From the NCBI RefSeq assembly GCF_902493135.1, contig NZ_CABUOD010000004.1, forward strand, positions 94,064-158,063: a stretch of DNA of 64,000 nucleotides, in the 5' to 3' direction. The notes beneath the pieces were generated by a model. That model was not told the origin of the DNA. It searched no databases and saw nothing but the letters and a program-made list of their open reading frames with translations. This document shows positions 52,885 through 62,423 of the stretch, piece after piece (position 1 is the first letter of the stretch; each line of letters starts with the position of its first letter). Made by a program: the position numbers and the translations under genes. The DNA is from an uncultured Parabacteroides sp. Its GTDB lineage: Bacteria > Bacteroidota > Bacteroidia > Bacteroidales > Tannerellaceae.

Positions 52885-54336
52885 TTATTTTAACCGCATC
52901 GCCTCCCCGTATTTGCTGATATCGATCAATTTATAAGTATCAACCTTTATTTTCCCGCGGATAAGTTCGGGGATATTGAAAGAGAAGAGAGAGCGTTCAT
53001 AATAATCCGTTTCTTTTTGCGGCAACAGGAAAGGCTTTCCGGGAACACCATTCGCATCCAGATAACAAATATAAGGGCGCGTATAAAGCCCGTCATCCCG
53101 GCGGCTGCTGAAAACAAACCACCGGCTGTTGCTGCTCCAGGAGTGGTAGCTCTCGACATCGTCACTGTTCACCCGGGGGAGGGTATCGGTCTTGCGCGTC
53201 AGCATATCCAACAGCCGCAAGTCCGCATCCTTGTGCCAGATGGAGAAATTCCCATAGTCCGAAACCGTGTACATCAGGAAACGGCCATCGGGCGATACGC
53301 GCGGAAACTTCGCGCTCCTCCCTTCCTTCCCGGCATTGTAAAGCGTATCGACCTCCCGTCCGAAACTCCGTTTTTCCGGGTCGAAAGCTATGCTTTGCAG
53401 GTTGTAGCGGATATCCCGGTAGGATTCAGGCATCTGCTTCGCCTGTGCGGAACAGAAATACAACCGCCTGCCATCCGGCGAGAATGCCGGAAAGGTCTCC
53501 ATATTTCCTTCCGAAGACAAATGGGGGACGGTTACGATTTCGTGTCTCTCCACGTCATAGACTACTACATCCGACCGGTTGTCGAACACTTCCACACGGT
53601 TCGCGTCCGAGAGGTGGAAATCCTGCTTCGTATCGTTTGTCGAAAAGGCCACATAACGTCCAGAGGGGTGCCAGGCGGGATAGACCAAAGCCGAAAGGGT
53701 CCGGTCGGTCTTCGTATCCAGTTTTTCGATACGGCCGTCCGTCAACAGGTACGTCCCGGCGTGTAGCGCCCGTTGGTGGAAAAGCATCAAGTCCGGATCC
53801 TGCATGCAGAAGGAATGGCAGTTCATACAATTATTGTTCGTCTGCTTATTATCGAGAAAAGCCTCTTCTTCGAAATCCTCCAGGCAACGTTGGTAGATTC
53901 CCATCCTGTTCCACATCCTATAGCCCGGCGCGATACGCCGGTAAACCAAATAGGGATCGATTTTATCCTCGATGACCTGAATGGAGAAAGAAGGATACCG
54001 GAACCACTTGCCGTCTTTACGGATATAGATTCCGACCGTAAGGTTTCCGCCTGCCGACGCTTCCAATAACCGCTGCCACTTCTTCCGCGGGATACGGAAA
54101 GAGCCGTTATCCGAATCCACGCGTATCTGCCGGTCTTTGCCTGAGAAAAGGGCGATCGCCCGGCAAGGTTCTTTCAGTTTGAAGTTCAGCGGAGCGATAT
54201 TGCATGGGATCGCGACCTCCTTATAATCCGGGAAGATCCCGATTTCTTCTTCCACGACCTCCGCTTCGGGCATCAGGTCGTTGCAGGAGAGGAAGAAAAC
54301 CGCACAAAGGCACAAAAAGGGATATATACATTTCAT
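52885..54336 (-). CDS. TolB-like beta-propeller lipoprotein with c-type heme motif
   Basis: The 483-residue protein has a lipobox (FFLSC). An N-terminal beta domain precedes the heme-binding motif CMNCH (within NNNCMNCHSFCM), and WD40/PD40-like blades follow (YPAWHPSGRYVAFSTN, FPAFSPDGRRLYFCS, FPRVSPDGRFLMYTV, YHSWSSNSRWFVFSS). A single CXXCH in a lipoprotein implies a covalent heme, matured by a system like the resB/ccsA pair at 35-37 kb. The function is unknown; such genes in Bacteroidales are annotated as cytochrome-like or TolB-like. It lies 3 bp after its DUF6057 partner ends. Confidence 0.85.
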   Translation of the reverse strand: MKCIYPFLCLCAVFFLSCNDLMPEAEVVEEEIGIFPDYKEVAIPCNIAPLNFKLKEPCRAIALFSGKDRQIRVDSDNGSFRIPRKKWQRLLEASAGGNLTVGIYIRKDGKWFRYPSFSIQVIEDKIDPYLVYRRIAPGYRMWNRMGIYQRCLEDFEEEAFLDNKQTNNNCMNCHSFCMQDPDLMLFHQRALHAGTYLLTDGRIEKLDTKTDRTLSALVYPAWHPSGRYVAFSTNDTKQDFHLSDANRVEVFDNRSDVVVYDVERHEIVTVPHLSSEGNMETFPAFSPDGRRLYFCSAQAKQMPESYRDIRYNLQSIAFDPEKRSFGREVDTLYNAGKEGRSAKFPRVSPDGRFLMYTVSDYGNFSIWHKDADLRLLDMLTRKTDTLPRVNSDDVESYHSWSSNSRWFVFSSRRDDGLYTRPYICYLDANGVPGKPFLLPQKETDYYERSLFSFNIPELIRGKIKVDTYKLIDISKYGEAMRLK

Positions 54337-54339
54337 AGA

Positions 54340-56094
54340 CTATCCATTCAATTTCTTACAATAAAAATAAAACCAGAAAGTGTCTCCATACTGCCGGTAA
54401 AGCCAAGGCAACCCGTCGCCGCTATCCTTGACCTTCAGAATATCCTTCCGGAATTGCTTGTACCGCTGCACGATTTCAGGCCGGACGGAAATACGGTCAA
54501 GGACAGAACGGTCCTCGACCGCCAAAACCAATGCCGCCTCCTGGAAATGGAGCGGAAGGGGACGTCCTTGCGAAAATGCGCCGGTTCGCGAGAGGAATGC
54601 CTTGAACTTTTCCATTTCTTTTGCCAGCAGATAGGAACAACCCAAATATTCCCATGCGATCCGGTTTGTGCCCGGCTCCGAAAGATGTCCCGCCCACAGG
54701 CTGTCGATGTCGATGAGGCAAAGCAAATTGTCCGGCTGAAAGGAAGGCATTCTCCTTTCGGCAAGCTCTTCATCCTGCCCTATCCTTTCGGGGTGGCGCA
54801 CGTAACCGGCATATTTTTCCGCCCAACGCCGATAGGCAGGCAACCTGCCGAGTAGGGCCAGATACTTATCTGCCAAAGCAAAGTCCCTACGTATCAGGCT
54901 GATCTCTACCAACCGTTGGAGCATACGGGGACTTCCTCCCCGTTTGGCAAGCGTCAACCCTTCCATCGCATATCCTTCCGAAAGGCTGATATCCCCGATC
55001 ATATAATGGATATCGCTCAACAGGCAGCTCATATAATACGTCCGGTCCCAGGAAGCCAGAAGGCTTTGCGGCCCTTTCTGGTCATAATGGAACAAGCGGT
55101 CGCCCAAAATGCCTTTTCGGGCCAGTGCCATATTCAGATAGTTAAGGCCGGGACCATCCTTAGGTTGTTCACGGATGATCGTGTCCCAGTCTTCTCTTTG
55201 TTCCCAAACGGACAGCTCGTTCATACGGCTGTTCCGCACCTCATAGGGTCCGGGCAGGCAAAATGCGGAAAAACAAAACAGGACGGCAAGCAAGCCTCCT
55301 GCAACAAACGCTTTTACCCGACGTTTGCCAAGGGGAAGGACTTTCATGGCGAAAGCCGTTACAAAAAGAATCAGAAGCAAGGCGGTAAAACGGATGTAGA
55401 CATAATACAGATAAGAGTCCGGCTGCAACTGGGACTCCTGGTATCTTTCGGAGTAAATCCCGTCTGTCAACGGAATACCGGTAGCCGACCGTATCCCGAT
55501 ATAAGTCAGAAGCCACCCGGTCAAACAGAGGGCAAGCGAACCATACCCTTTCCTCCTCCGGCACAGAAGATCCGAAAGAACCGCGACCAGGCCGTAAAGC
55601 GCCGCCAACTGGCCGGCCAGACCATAGAGGAGGAGCGCGCTCACCACGCCGCAAAGCACCGCCCTCGACCGGATACGGATAAAGATATAAGTAAACGACA
55701 GGAGCAGGAGAAGCGCGACCGTTCCGTCAAGCACATAAAAAGGACTGGTATGGGCTTTCAACAATCCTAAAACGGGAAACAAAGCAAGCAACAGGTTATA
55801 TCCGCCCGGTGAGATCTCCTGCAAAAGCAGATAACACAAGATACCCGCTGCACACAAGAATGCGCTGTTGACACACAACACGAACAGGGAAGAGTTATAA
55901 TATTGGACCAAAGCCTGCCCGACCACCGTACAAAAACCACCGGGGACGGACAGCATATCCCGGATTACCTCCCATTCGGGGATAAACAACTGCACCTCTT
56001 CCTGCCGTTGGAACGTGGATGTGCCAAAGGACCAAAAGAAAAAACAAAGCCCTGCAAATACGAACAGCCAAAACACGAATATCCTCTTTTTCAT
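54340..56094 (-). CDS. DUF6057-like membrane protein
   Basis: The 584-residue protein has about ten hydrophobic helices (residues 5-285) and a long soluble C-terminal domain (~300-584). That domain is helix-rich, TPR-like (GLTLAKRGGSPRMLQRLVEISLIRRDF and LADKYLALLGRLPAYRRWAE). It resembles DUF6057 membrane proteins, which in my recollection neighbour TolB-like heme lipoproteins, as here with a 3-bp gap. It follows the SusD gene by 120 bp on the same strand, so it could share its transcript. Function unknown. Confidence 0.75.
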   Translation of the reverse strand: MKKRIFVFWLFVFAGLCFFFWSFGTSTFQRQEEVQLFIPEWEVIRDMLSVPGGFCTVVGQALVQYYNSSLFVLCVNSAFLCAAGILCYLLLQEISPGGYNLLLALFPVLGLLKAHTSPFYVLDGTVALLLLLSFTYIFIRIRSRAVLCGVVSALLLYGLAGQLAALYGLVAVLSDLLCRRRKGYGSLALCLTGWLLTYIGIRSATGIPLTDGIYSERYQESQLQPDSYLYYVYIRFTALLLILFVTAFAMKVLPLGKRRVKAFVAGGLLAVLFCFSAFCLPGPYEVRNSRMNELSVWEQREDWDTIIREQPKDGPGLNYLNMALARKGILGDRLFHYDQKGPQSLLASWDRTYYMSCLLSDIHYMIGDISLSEGYAMEGLTLAKRGGSPRMLQRLVEISLIRRDFALADKYLALLGRLPAYRRWAEKYAGYVRHPERIGQDEELAERRMPSFQPDNLLCLIDIDSLWAGHLSEPGTNRIAWEYLGCSYLLAKEMEKFKAFLSRTGAFSQGRPLPLHFQEAALVLAVEDRSVLDRISVRPEIVQRYKQFRKDILKVKDSGDGLPWLYRQYGDTFWFYFYCKKLNG

Positions 56095-56214
56095 AATCCG
56101 ATTGCTTTCGTTAAAAAGAAATGAAACGAAAGAAGAGAGGAATTCACCTTTCGGCGACTCTCCCTCTCTCCCTGATCTAAAGAGTGAAAATTATAGTTTA
56201 TCGTTATTCACTTT

Positions 56215-57936
56215 CTATTTACTGCCATAACCCGGGTTCTGTTCCAGCAGGTTGTTCGCACCGATCAGACTGTAGTGGATCGGGAAACGATTGAAGTTCG
56301 GATTATTCGTCGCCTTATGATCCCACCAGTCTTCCGTCACGTAGGCATCCCAACGGACCAAGTCCGTACGACGACGTCCTTCGGCCAGGAATTCCAATTG
56401 CCATTCGTCCAGCATACGGTATTTGTCCAGATTGGCGGCCGTTACCGGATCGGGATCGACTCCGCCTTCGAAATAACGCTTGCGCACCGTATTGATCAGA
56501 TCGGCTGCCCCCTGCTTGTCACCTGCACGCATCTTGCATTCGGCCAGCATATAATAGATCTCGGCCAGACGGATCACCGGACAATCGGGATCGCCTTTGC
56601 GCTTGAATTCATCCTGGTTCGGACGGGGACTGCGTTTCGTCACACGCACGCAGGAGTTTTCTTCTGCAGTTGCGATCGTGGAAGGCAATGAAGCCAGATC
56701 GGGATATTGCGGGTCTTTCCCTACCTTCGAGAAATAAGCGACCTGGTCTACGACCGTTATGACCTCACCTGCATATTCACGCGTACCGGTACAAACCCAT
56801 TCGGGATTCAGCGGATTCACCAGTTTGCCGACGATGAACATACCGCGGTATTTGCCGTTGCCTTCATATACATACGGCTGCTTACGGATGTCCTTGTCGT
56901 GGAACTTCGCATACGCGCCTCCCAACTTATACGGATAACGTTTGCCGGTCGGGTCCAGACTCGGAATCAAACCGATACCATTATTGGAACCGGAACCTTC
57001 AAGGCCTCCCAAGTAGTTCTTATAGTTGTAGGGAACCTGCCACGTCCAATACATGGCATCCGTCTCGGTCTTTGCGTTCTGGCTCGGCACCGACCAGATG
57101 ATTTCAGGGCAACGCTCGTTGTCGAACCCGAAAATATTCGTCCAATCCGATTCCAAGGCATATTGGCCGTATTTACCGTCTATGATATCCTGGCAAATCT
57201 GGGCGGCTTCGGTAAACATCTCCTTGCCGATATAAGACTTGGCATTGAAATACAAGCGGGCCTGCAAAGCTGCGCCGGCGGCACGATGGATCGAACCTGT
57301 TTCCATTCCGCCCAGCTCTTCCTTGATCGGAAGTTCAGGAACGGCAATCTTCAACAAGGAGTCGATGAAGTTGAATGTCTCGACATCCGTCGAACGTCCC
57401 TTCACCTCGCTCTGCGTAGTTGTGTAGAGAGGTACTCCCCCGAAGAAATCCAAACCGTCGATATAGAATGAAGCCGCCAGCACGCGCTGCTGGTTCAACA
57501 TGGACTCGCGTGTGCCTTCAGGAAAACCTAACGCATCGAAATCGACTTTTTCCAAATCTTCCAACGCATCCCAAGCCAAAGCGACTCCCATCGCAAAGTT
57601 AGTCCAACCGGTTTCTACGCGCGTCATGTCTTCCGTGTATTCATGATGGTGGAACTTCTGGTAGTTGGCTCCGTCATACCAGTCGCTACCACGTGTCGGC
57701 AGACAATATTCATCAGTACCTAACTCCTGCAACGCCCAACGGGGTTCATCATGGGCGATATACCAACGCCAATGTGTAAAAGGACGGTTGAAACGTTGCC
57801 ATACGGCATCTTGTGAACTATAGAAAGTCTCCGGGACTACCTGCGAATAAAACTCAGGATCAACGCTACAGGAAGTAGTGCACAACAGGCAGATCACTCC
57901 GGATAAAAACAATCGGAATATATTTTTCTTTTTCAT
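56215..57936 (-). CDS. SusD-family outer-membrane lipoprotein
   Basis: The 573-residue surface lipoprotein has the lipobox TTSC (LLCTTSCSVDPEF). A helical TPR scaffold and C-terminal SusD domain follow, with RLAEIYYMLAECKMRAGDKQGA and DEWQLEFLAEGRRRTDLVRWDAY. It binds nutrient and caps the SusC barrel. It follows susC by 14 bp. There is no adjacent glycosidase, regulator or peptidase on this strand, so the substrate cannot be predicted. Confidence 0.95.
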   Translation of the reverse strand: MKKKNIFRLFLSGVICLLCTTSCSVDPEFYSQVVPETFYSSQDAVWQRFNRPFTHWRWYIAHDEPRWALQELGTDEYCLPTRGSDWYDGANYQKFHHHEYTEDMTRVETGWTNFAMGVALAWDALEDLEKVDFDALGFPEGTRESMLNQQRVLAASFYIDGLDFFGGVPLYTTTQSEVKGRSTDVETFNFIDSLLKIAVPELPIKEELGGMETGSIHRAAGAALQARLYFNAKSYIGKEMFTEAAQICQDIIDGKYGQYALESDWTNIFGFDNERCPEIIWSVPSQNAKTETDAMYWTWQVPYNYKNYLGGLEGSGSNNGIGLIPSLDPTGKRYPYKLGGAYAKFHDKDIRKQPYVYEGNGKYRGMFIVGKLVNPLNPEWVCTGTREYAGEVITVVDQVAYFSKVGKDPQYPDLASLPSTIATAEENSCVRVTKRSPRPNQDEFKRKGDPDCPVIRLAEIYYMLAECKMRAGDKQGAADLINTVRKRYFEGGVDPDPVTAANLDKYRMLDEWQLEFLAEGRRRTDLVRWDAYVTEDWWDHKATNNPNFNRFPIHYSLIGANNLLEQNPGYGSK

Positions 57937-57950
57937 CTTACAATCTTGTA

Positions 57951-60900
57951 TTAGAAGTTAAACTGCATACCTAATGTCCAAGTGCGTACGACCGGATAAA
58001 AATCACTCCAGAAGCGTTCCGTACCCTGATCCCAACCAGTGATATTGACTTCTGGGTTCATGCCGCTGTAACCGGTGATCGTACAAACATTACCGACTGT
58101 ACCATAAATGCGGATACGATCAATCAGGTTGTTCGTATATTTTTTCATCGGAAGTGTGTAGCCCAATGTAATAGCATCAATCTTCAAGAATGAACCATCT
58201 TCCAGATAATAGTCGCAAATCTGCTTTTCCCCCTTGATATGGTTGAATTTGCCATACGCATCTTTCAATACGTTCAAGTTACCCTGTCCCTGAATACCAT
58301 AATACATATTGATCGTGTTATATACATCGAAATCAATCCAGCTACGCATATTGATACCCAAATCAAAGTTCTTATACGTCAATGTGTGGCTCCAACCAAT
58401 AATCAGTTTCGGAGTATAGTTACCGATAAACTGCTTGTCATTTTCCGTCTTTTGAGCGGCCGGAATCACTTCACCGTCCTTGTTGTAAAGCAAGAATTTA
58501 CCCTCATCGTCAAATCCGGCAAACTTCCAAATATAGAAAGAACCGATCGTCGAACCTGCTTCCATACGAGAAGCATCGCCCGGAGAACCCGGAGCTACGA
58601 AACCGTTACCATTGTGATAGGAATTGTCGCCTTCCAAAGTCAAAATCTTTCCGGAATTGTGGCTCAAGTTTATGTTAGAACTCCAAGTGAAGTCTTTCGT
58701 ACGGATGATATCGCCGCCGACTTCGAATTCCCAACCTTTACTTTCCATCGAACCGATGTTCTGCATTTGGCTACCTTGCGTAAAAGGCGGCTGCGGGACT
58801 TTCACGCTAAACAGCAGGTTGTCTACCTTACGACGATAGTAATCGAACTTGCCATACAGACGTCCATTAAAGAAAGAATAATCGGCCCCCAGGTTCCACT
58901 CTTTCTTCTCTTCCCATCCCAAGTTCGGATTGACATTTTGAGACTTTCCATACGAATAAGCCCATGTTCCGTTCGGCATCATCCAATTTGTATCCGATCC
59001 TAACATATTGGCCATGTAAGTCGAGCTAAAGTCGTTATTACCGGTCACACCGTAACCGAAACGGACTTTCAAATCATCCAGCCAGTCAAAATCCTTCATG
59101 AATTCTTCGTTCGAAATACGCCAACCGGCAGTTACAGACCAGAAATTCGCCCAACGGTTATCGGCTGCGAACTTAGAAGATCCTTCATGACGGATAGCAG
59201 CCGAAGCCATGTACTTGTCCTGATATGAATAATTGGCACGCGCAAACAGAGAAAACAAACGTTCTGTTACATTTTTACTGGAACTCATGCCAGCCTTTCC
59301 GTCCGACAAGTAACTACCTTGTCCTATATCCCAATACTTGATACCATCGACGGAAAAATTATAGTTACTCATATTGAAACCCTCTCCGTTTGTTTCAAAA
59401 AAAGAATAACCGGCTGTCGCGTTCAAACTATGACCACCTTTTAATTCTTTTACATAGGAAAAATACCCCTCAGATGTCAGGTTTTCCGTTTTACTGAAAG
59501 CCAAATGTGCTTGTCCTTTACGAGATTCTTCGATTTCCGCACGGTGTGTACTCGGCCAATACATATGATGTTCCCACTGGCGGTTCTCATAACCGACGAT
59601 CTGCTGATAAGATAATCCCTCGATCGGCTTGACATTCAATTTCATATTCACTTCCGGCTTGAACCATTTGTCCATTCCGAAATAATCTTCCAGCATCGCA
59701 TCTGCCACCACATTATAATCCAAAGATTCGTTCGTCCATACATTATAACCTGTTTCACTCTCCGGATCATACGGGGAACGGGTCGGGTTGTTACGCATGG
59801 CTTGCTGGAAATTCGGATAGTGGTTGTTTCGTTTTGCTTGGCGGTAATCTACAGCCGGACGTACTTCCAACCAGTCATCGAACAATTTGAACATGGCATT
59901 AAGACGTCCACCATAGTCTTGACGTTCATCCTGCTTGGCGATACCCTGATTCTTTTCATAGAAGAAAGAGGTGTACAGCTGAGCCTTTTCCGTACCCATT
60001 TCCAACGCCAGGTGATGCTTCTGCGAGAAATTGTCTTTGTTGATCATTTCATCCCACCAGTTCGTATCCGATCCGTAATCCGTACCTATTTTATGTTCAG
60101 CATATTCACGACCGGTCAACATTTCCGGAGCATTGTAATTTTGTTTCTTTGTGAACTCGTTGCTATAAGTCAATTTCACTTTCCCGCTTGTATCCGAACC
60201 ACTCTTTGTCGTGATCAAGATCACACCGGAAGCTGCGCGTGTACCATAGATAGCAGCAGCCGAACCGTCTTTCAACACGTCAATAGACTTGATATCTTCC
60301 TGTGTCAATGAACGGATATCACCACCAGGGAAACCATCGATTACAATAAGCGGTGCTTTACCTGAATTGATGGAGGTCATACCACGCAACTGGATTGTCG
60401 TCCCTGAGTTGGCACTACCCAAATTGTTCATCACCAAACCACCGATCTTGCCTTGCAAGGAAGAGGTAATATCCGCACCACTCACACCGACCATCAAATC
60501 ATCCGCTTTTATGGAAGTGATTGCACTGGTCACCTGCTTCTTGTCCAAAGAACCATAGCCGATCACCACGACTTCTTCCAACGCTTTGGCGTCTTCAACC
60601 AGCTTCACATGGATAGTCGCCTGATTGTTTACTTTCACTTCCTGGGTTATATAACCAATAAAGGAAATCACTAAAGTCGAGTTATTGGGAACATTCTGCA
60701 AAACGACTTTCCCGTCCATGTCCGAGATATTTCCGTTTGTAGTTCCTTTCACAACTACATTGGCTCCCGCTATCGGCCCCATTTCGTCCTGAACCATAAT
60801 CGTTACAGTCTTTCCTACTTGATTCGGCGCCGCATTTTCTACCCGATTCGAGGTTAACAACTCTACATTTTCACCGGCAGCAAATACTCCTGTTGTCAAA

Positions 60901-60989
60901 CAAAAGAGCAATCCGCAAGTGATTTTTGTCATTCGAGATATTGAACCATTCCAGCCTATGGGAAGGTCACAATTCTGTTTTTGTCGCAT
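57951..60989 (-). CDS. SusC-family TonB-dependent outer-membrane transporter
   Basis: The 1,012-residue receptor has a signal region (MTKITCGLLFCLTTGVFA), a carboxypeptidase-regulatory-like domain (~45-125, PIAGANVVVKGTTNGNISDM), a TonB box-like EEVVVIGYG, a plug (~130-240, LRGMTSINSGKAPLIVIDG) and a 22-strand barrel ending in WTLGMQFNF. It imports oligosaccharides or other nutrients with SusD. The start at 60989 adds 19 residues before the signal peptide; an ATG at residue 20 is an alternative. Its leader carries the 20-bp inverted repeat cassette, so expression may be phase variable. Confidence 0.97.
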   Translation of the reverse strand: MRQKQNCDLPIGWNGSISRMTKITCGLLFCLTTGVFAAGENVELLTSNRVENAAPNQVGKTVTIMVQDEMGPIAGANVVVKGTTNGNISDMDGKVVLQNVPNNSTLVISFIGYITQEVKVNNQATIHVKLVEDAKALEEVVVIGYGSLDKKQVTSAITSIKADDLMVGVSGADITSSLQGKIGGLVMNNLGSANSGTTIQLRGMTSINSGKAPLIVIDGFPGGDIRSLTQEDIKSIDVLKDGSAAAIYGTRAASGVILITTKSGSDTSGKVKLTYSNEFTKKQNYNAPEMLTGREYAEHKIGTDYGSDTNWWDEMINKDNFSQKHHLALEMGTEKAQLYTSFFYEKNQGIAKQDERQDYGGRLNAMFKLFDDWLEVRPAVDYRQAKRNNHYPNFQQAMRNNPTRSPYDPESETGYNVWTNESLDYNVVADAMLEDYFGMDKWFKPEVNMKLNVKPIEGLSYQQIVGYENRQWEHHMYWPSTHRAEIEESRKGQAHLAFSKTENLTSEGYFSYVKELKGGHSLNATAGYSFFETNGEGFNMSNYNFSVDGIKYWDIGQGSYLSDGKAGMSSSKNVTERLFSLFARANYSYQDKYMASAAIRHEGSSKFAADNRWANFWSVTAGWRISNEEFMKDFDWLDDLKVRFGYGVTGNNDFSSTYMANMLGSDTNWMMPNGTWAYSYGKSQNVNPNLGWEEKKEWNLGADYSFFNGRLYGKFDYYRRKVDNLLFSVKVPQPPFTQGSQMQNIGSMESKGWEFEVGGDIIRTKDFTWSSNINLSHNSGKILTLEGDNSYHNGNGFVAPGSPGDASRMEAGSTIGSFYIWKFAGFDDEGKFLLYNKDGEVIPAAQKTENDKQFIGNYTPKLIIGWSHTLTYKNFDLGINMRSWIDFDVYNTINMYYGIQGQGNLNVLKDAYGKFNHIKGEKQICDYYLEDGSFLKIDAITLGYTLPMKKYTNNLIDRIRIYGTVGNVCTITGYSGMNPEVNITGWDQGTERFWSDFYPVVRTWTLGMQFNF

Positions 60990-61166
60990 TTTTATTGTAT
61001 TATTATAAAAAGGTTAATAATAAATAGATTTAAGCCATAATCTTTATCAGATCAATGCAAAGGTTTCAAAACCTCATTTAAAATATTTCACATTTTACGT
61101 CATAGGCTTACAGATTTAAATTGTCCATATAATTCGTAAATAAACTCCCTTTATCAAAAAGACTAT

Positions 61167-61186
61167 AGTACTTGGAGAACTACGTC
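61167..61186 (+). repeat. Left arm of a 20-bp inverted repeat (possible invertible promoter)
   Basis: AGTACTTGGAGAACTACGTC is the exact reverse complement of the sequence at 61484-61503. The arm also has internal dyad character (AGTAC-N5-GAACT), as recombinase core sites often do. Confidence 0.9.
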
Positions 61187-61483
61187 TATTCAAAGTTCCT
61201 TTCGATAAATTCGCAGAAAGATGCCAGCCTATGGACATTGATAAAAACGGATGGTTATATTATTTTTTCAAATGCAGCAAGTAGTTGTTTATTAATGCCT
61301 TATTCGAATCTGTTACTTTCAAGGATCTTATTGTTATGATATTTTTTGTTTGATATTGATATTTTTTGTTTACTTTTACAACCGACATAAGGTATTCTTT
61401 AAGAAAGGTACATTTTATGTTAAGACATTTGGATGTGTTTTTAATAAATATTCATTTCTAATGCTTTACGCATTATATAAAAG

Positions 61484-61503
61484 GACGTAGTTCTCCAAGT
61501 ACT
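61484..61503 (-). repeat. Right arm of the 20-bp inverted repeat
   Basis: GACGTAGTTCTCCAAGTACT pairs perfectly with 61167-61186 across a 297-bp spacer. The outer flanks (CTAT and CAGC) do not match, so there is no target-site duplication. Confidence 0.9.
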
Positions 61504-61611
61504 CAGCGTAATCTTCAGATCATCTTGCTGGACACACCAAAACAAAGGAAAAAAGAAACGCAAGTTTGCTCCCACAACTGACCTTTCCTGAATGGGACAG
61601 GCAGACAAAGG

Positions 61612-62319
61612 TCACTCCATCGGAACCTCCATCAAAAGCACGGTCGCATGCTTCAGAACCTCGATGGCAATGCTGTCGGTGTCCCAGAAGCCGGCTCCGT
61701 CACGTTTGGAAAGGACTGTGTTGGCCACCTCCACTTCACCTTCGATCACGAACAGGTAAACGCCGTTCTTCTTGCCATGCAATTTGTATTCCTTCACCAG
61801 TCCCGCATCCAACGTACCCATTGAGAACCAGGCATCCTGGTTGATGGAAGCCGGGGCGGAACCGTCCGGCGCAATCATCAGCCCCAACTCATTCTTCTTC
61901 AGAACGGGACGGATATCATAGCTCTTATAATAAGGTTCTGTATTCTCCTCACGCGGGAACACCCAGATCTGGAGGAAATCCAACTGCTCTTCACCGCTAT
62001 CGTTGAACTCGCTATGGAAAATGCCCGTACCGGCACTCATCACCTGGATATCGCCCGGAGTAATCACTTCGCTGTTCCGGATACTGTCGCCGTGGCGCAG
62101 ATATCCCTTCAACGGGATAGAGATTACCTCCATATTCTTGTGCGGATGTGTATCGAACCCTTCTCCCGGAGCGACAGAGTCGTCGTTCAAGACACGAAGC
62201 ATACCGAAATGAACCCGCTTCGGATTGTAGTAATTGGCAAAACTGAAAGTATGATGGGTCTTCAGCCATCCATGATTTGCATACCCGCGAGTATTGGCTT
62301 TATCCACTACTGTTTTCAT
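61612..62319 (-). CDS. Pirin-family cupin protein
   Basis: The 235-residue bicupin has the first-cupin metal motif HPHKNMEVISIPLKG, then MSAGTGIFHSEFND, giving the His/His/His/Glu set of pirins and YhaK/YhhW quercetinases. Many members have quercetin-dioxygenase activity in vitro; the physiological role is uncertain. A GGAGG ribosome-binding site precedes the ATG. It reads toward susC but is separated from it by the inverted-repeat cassette. Confidence 0.93.
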   Translation of the reverse strand: MKTVVDKANTRGYANHGWLKTHHTFSFANYYNPKRVHFGMLRVLNDDSVAPGEGFDTHPHKNMEVISIPLKGYLRHGDSIRNSEVITPGDIQVMSAGTGIFHSEFNDSGEEQLDFLQIWVFPREENTEPYYKSYDIRPVLKKNELGLMIAPDGSAPASINQDAWFSMGTLDAGLVKEYKLHGKKNGVYLFVIEGEVEVANTVLSKRDGAGFWDTDSIAIEVLKHATVLLMEVPME

Positions 62320-62380
62320 AAATAAACCTCCATTGTTAATTACGTCTATAGAACATTATGGATGGAAGAAAAGTTTTTAG

Positions 62381-62388
62381 TACTTTTG
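62381..62388 (+). promoter_or_regulatory. Candidate -7 box (TACTTTTG) for the IMP dehydrogenase gene
   Basis: It matches TAnnTTTG, 36 bp before the ATG at 62424. Confidence 0.55.
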
Positions 62389-62423
62389 TGCCCTAATAAA
62401 ATCATCCAGTAAATATAAACACT

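Larger units (their letters stand above)
60990..61611. other. 622-bp leader of susC containing an inverted-repeat cassette
   Basis: The region is AT-rich and contains no gene I can support. It holds the paired 20-bp repeats at 61167-61186 and 61484-61503, and a short AGGTTT/AAACCT dyad near 61068-61080. The last ~108 bp, before the pirin stop, show nothing further. Confidence 0.8.

Noticed and set aside
61167..61503. Miniature transposable element with 20-bp terminal repeats
   Set aside because: No target-site duplication flanks it, and its position in a susC leader fits an invertible cassette better.
61566..61844. A 92-codon plus-strand frame overlapping the pirin gene
   Set aside because: It is out of frame with and antisense to a clear bicupin gene, has no ribosome-binding site, and gives a Pro/Arg-rich low-information product.
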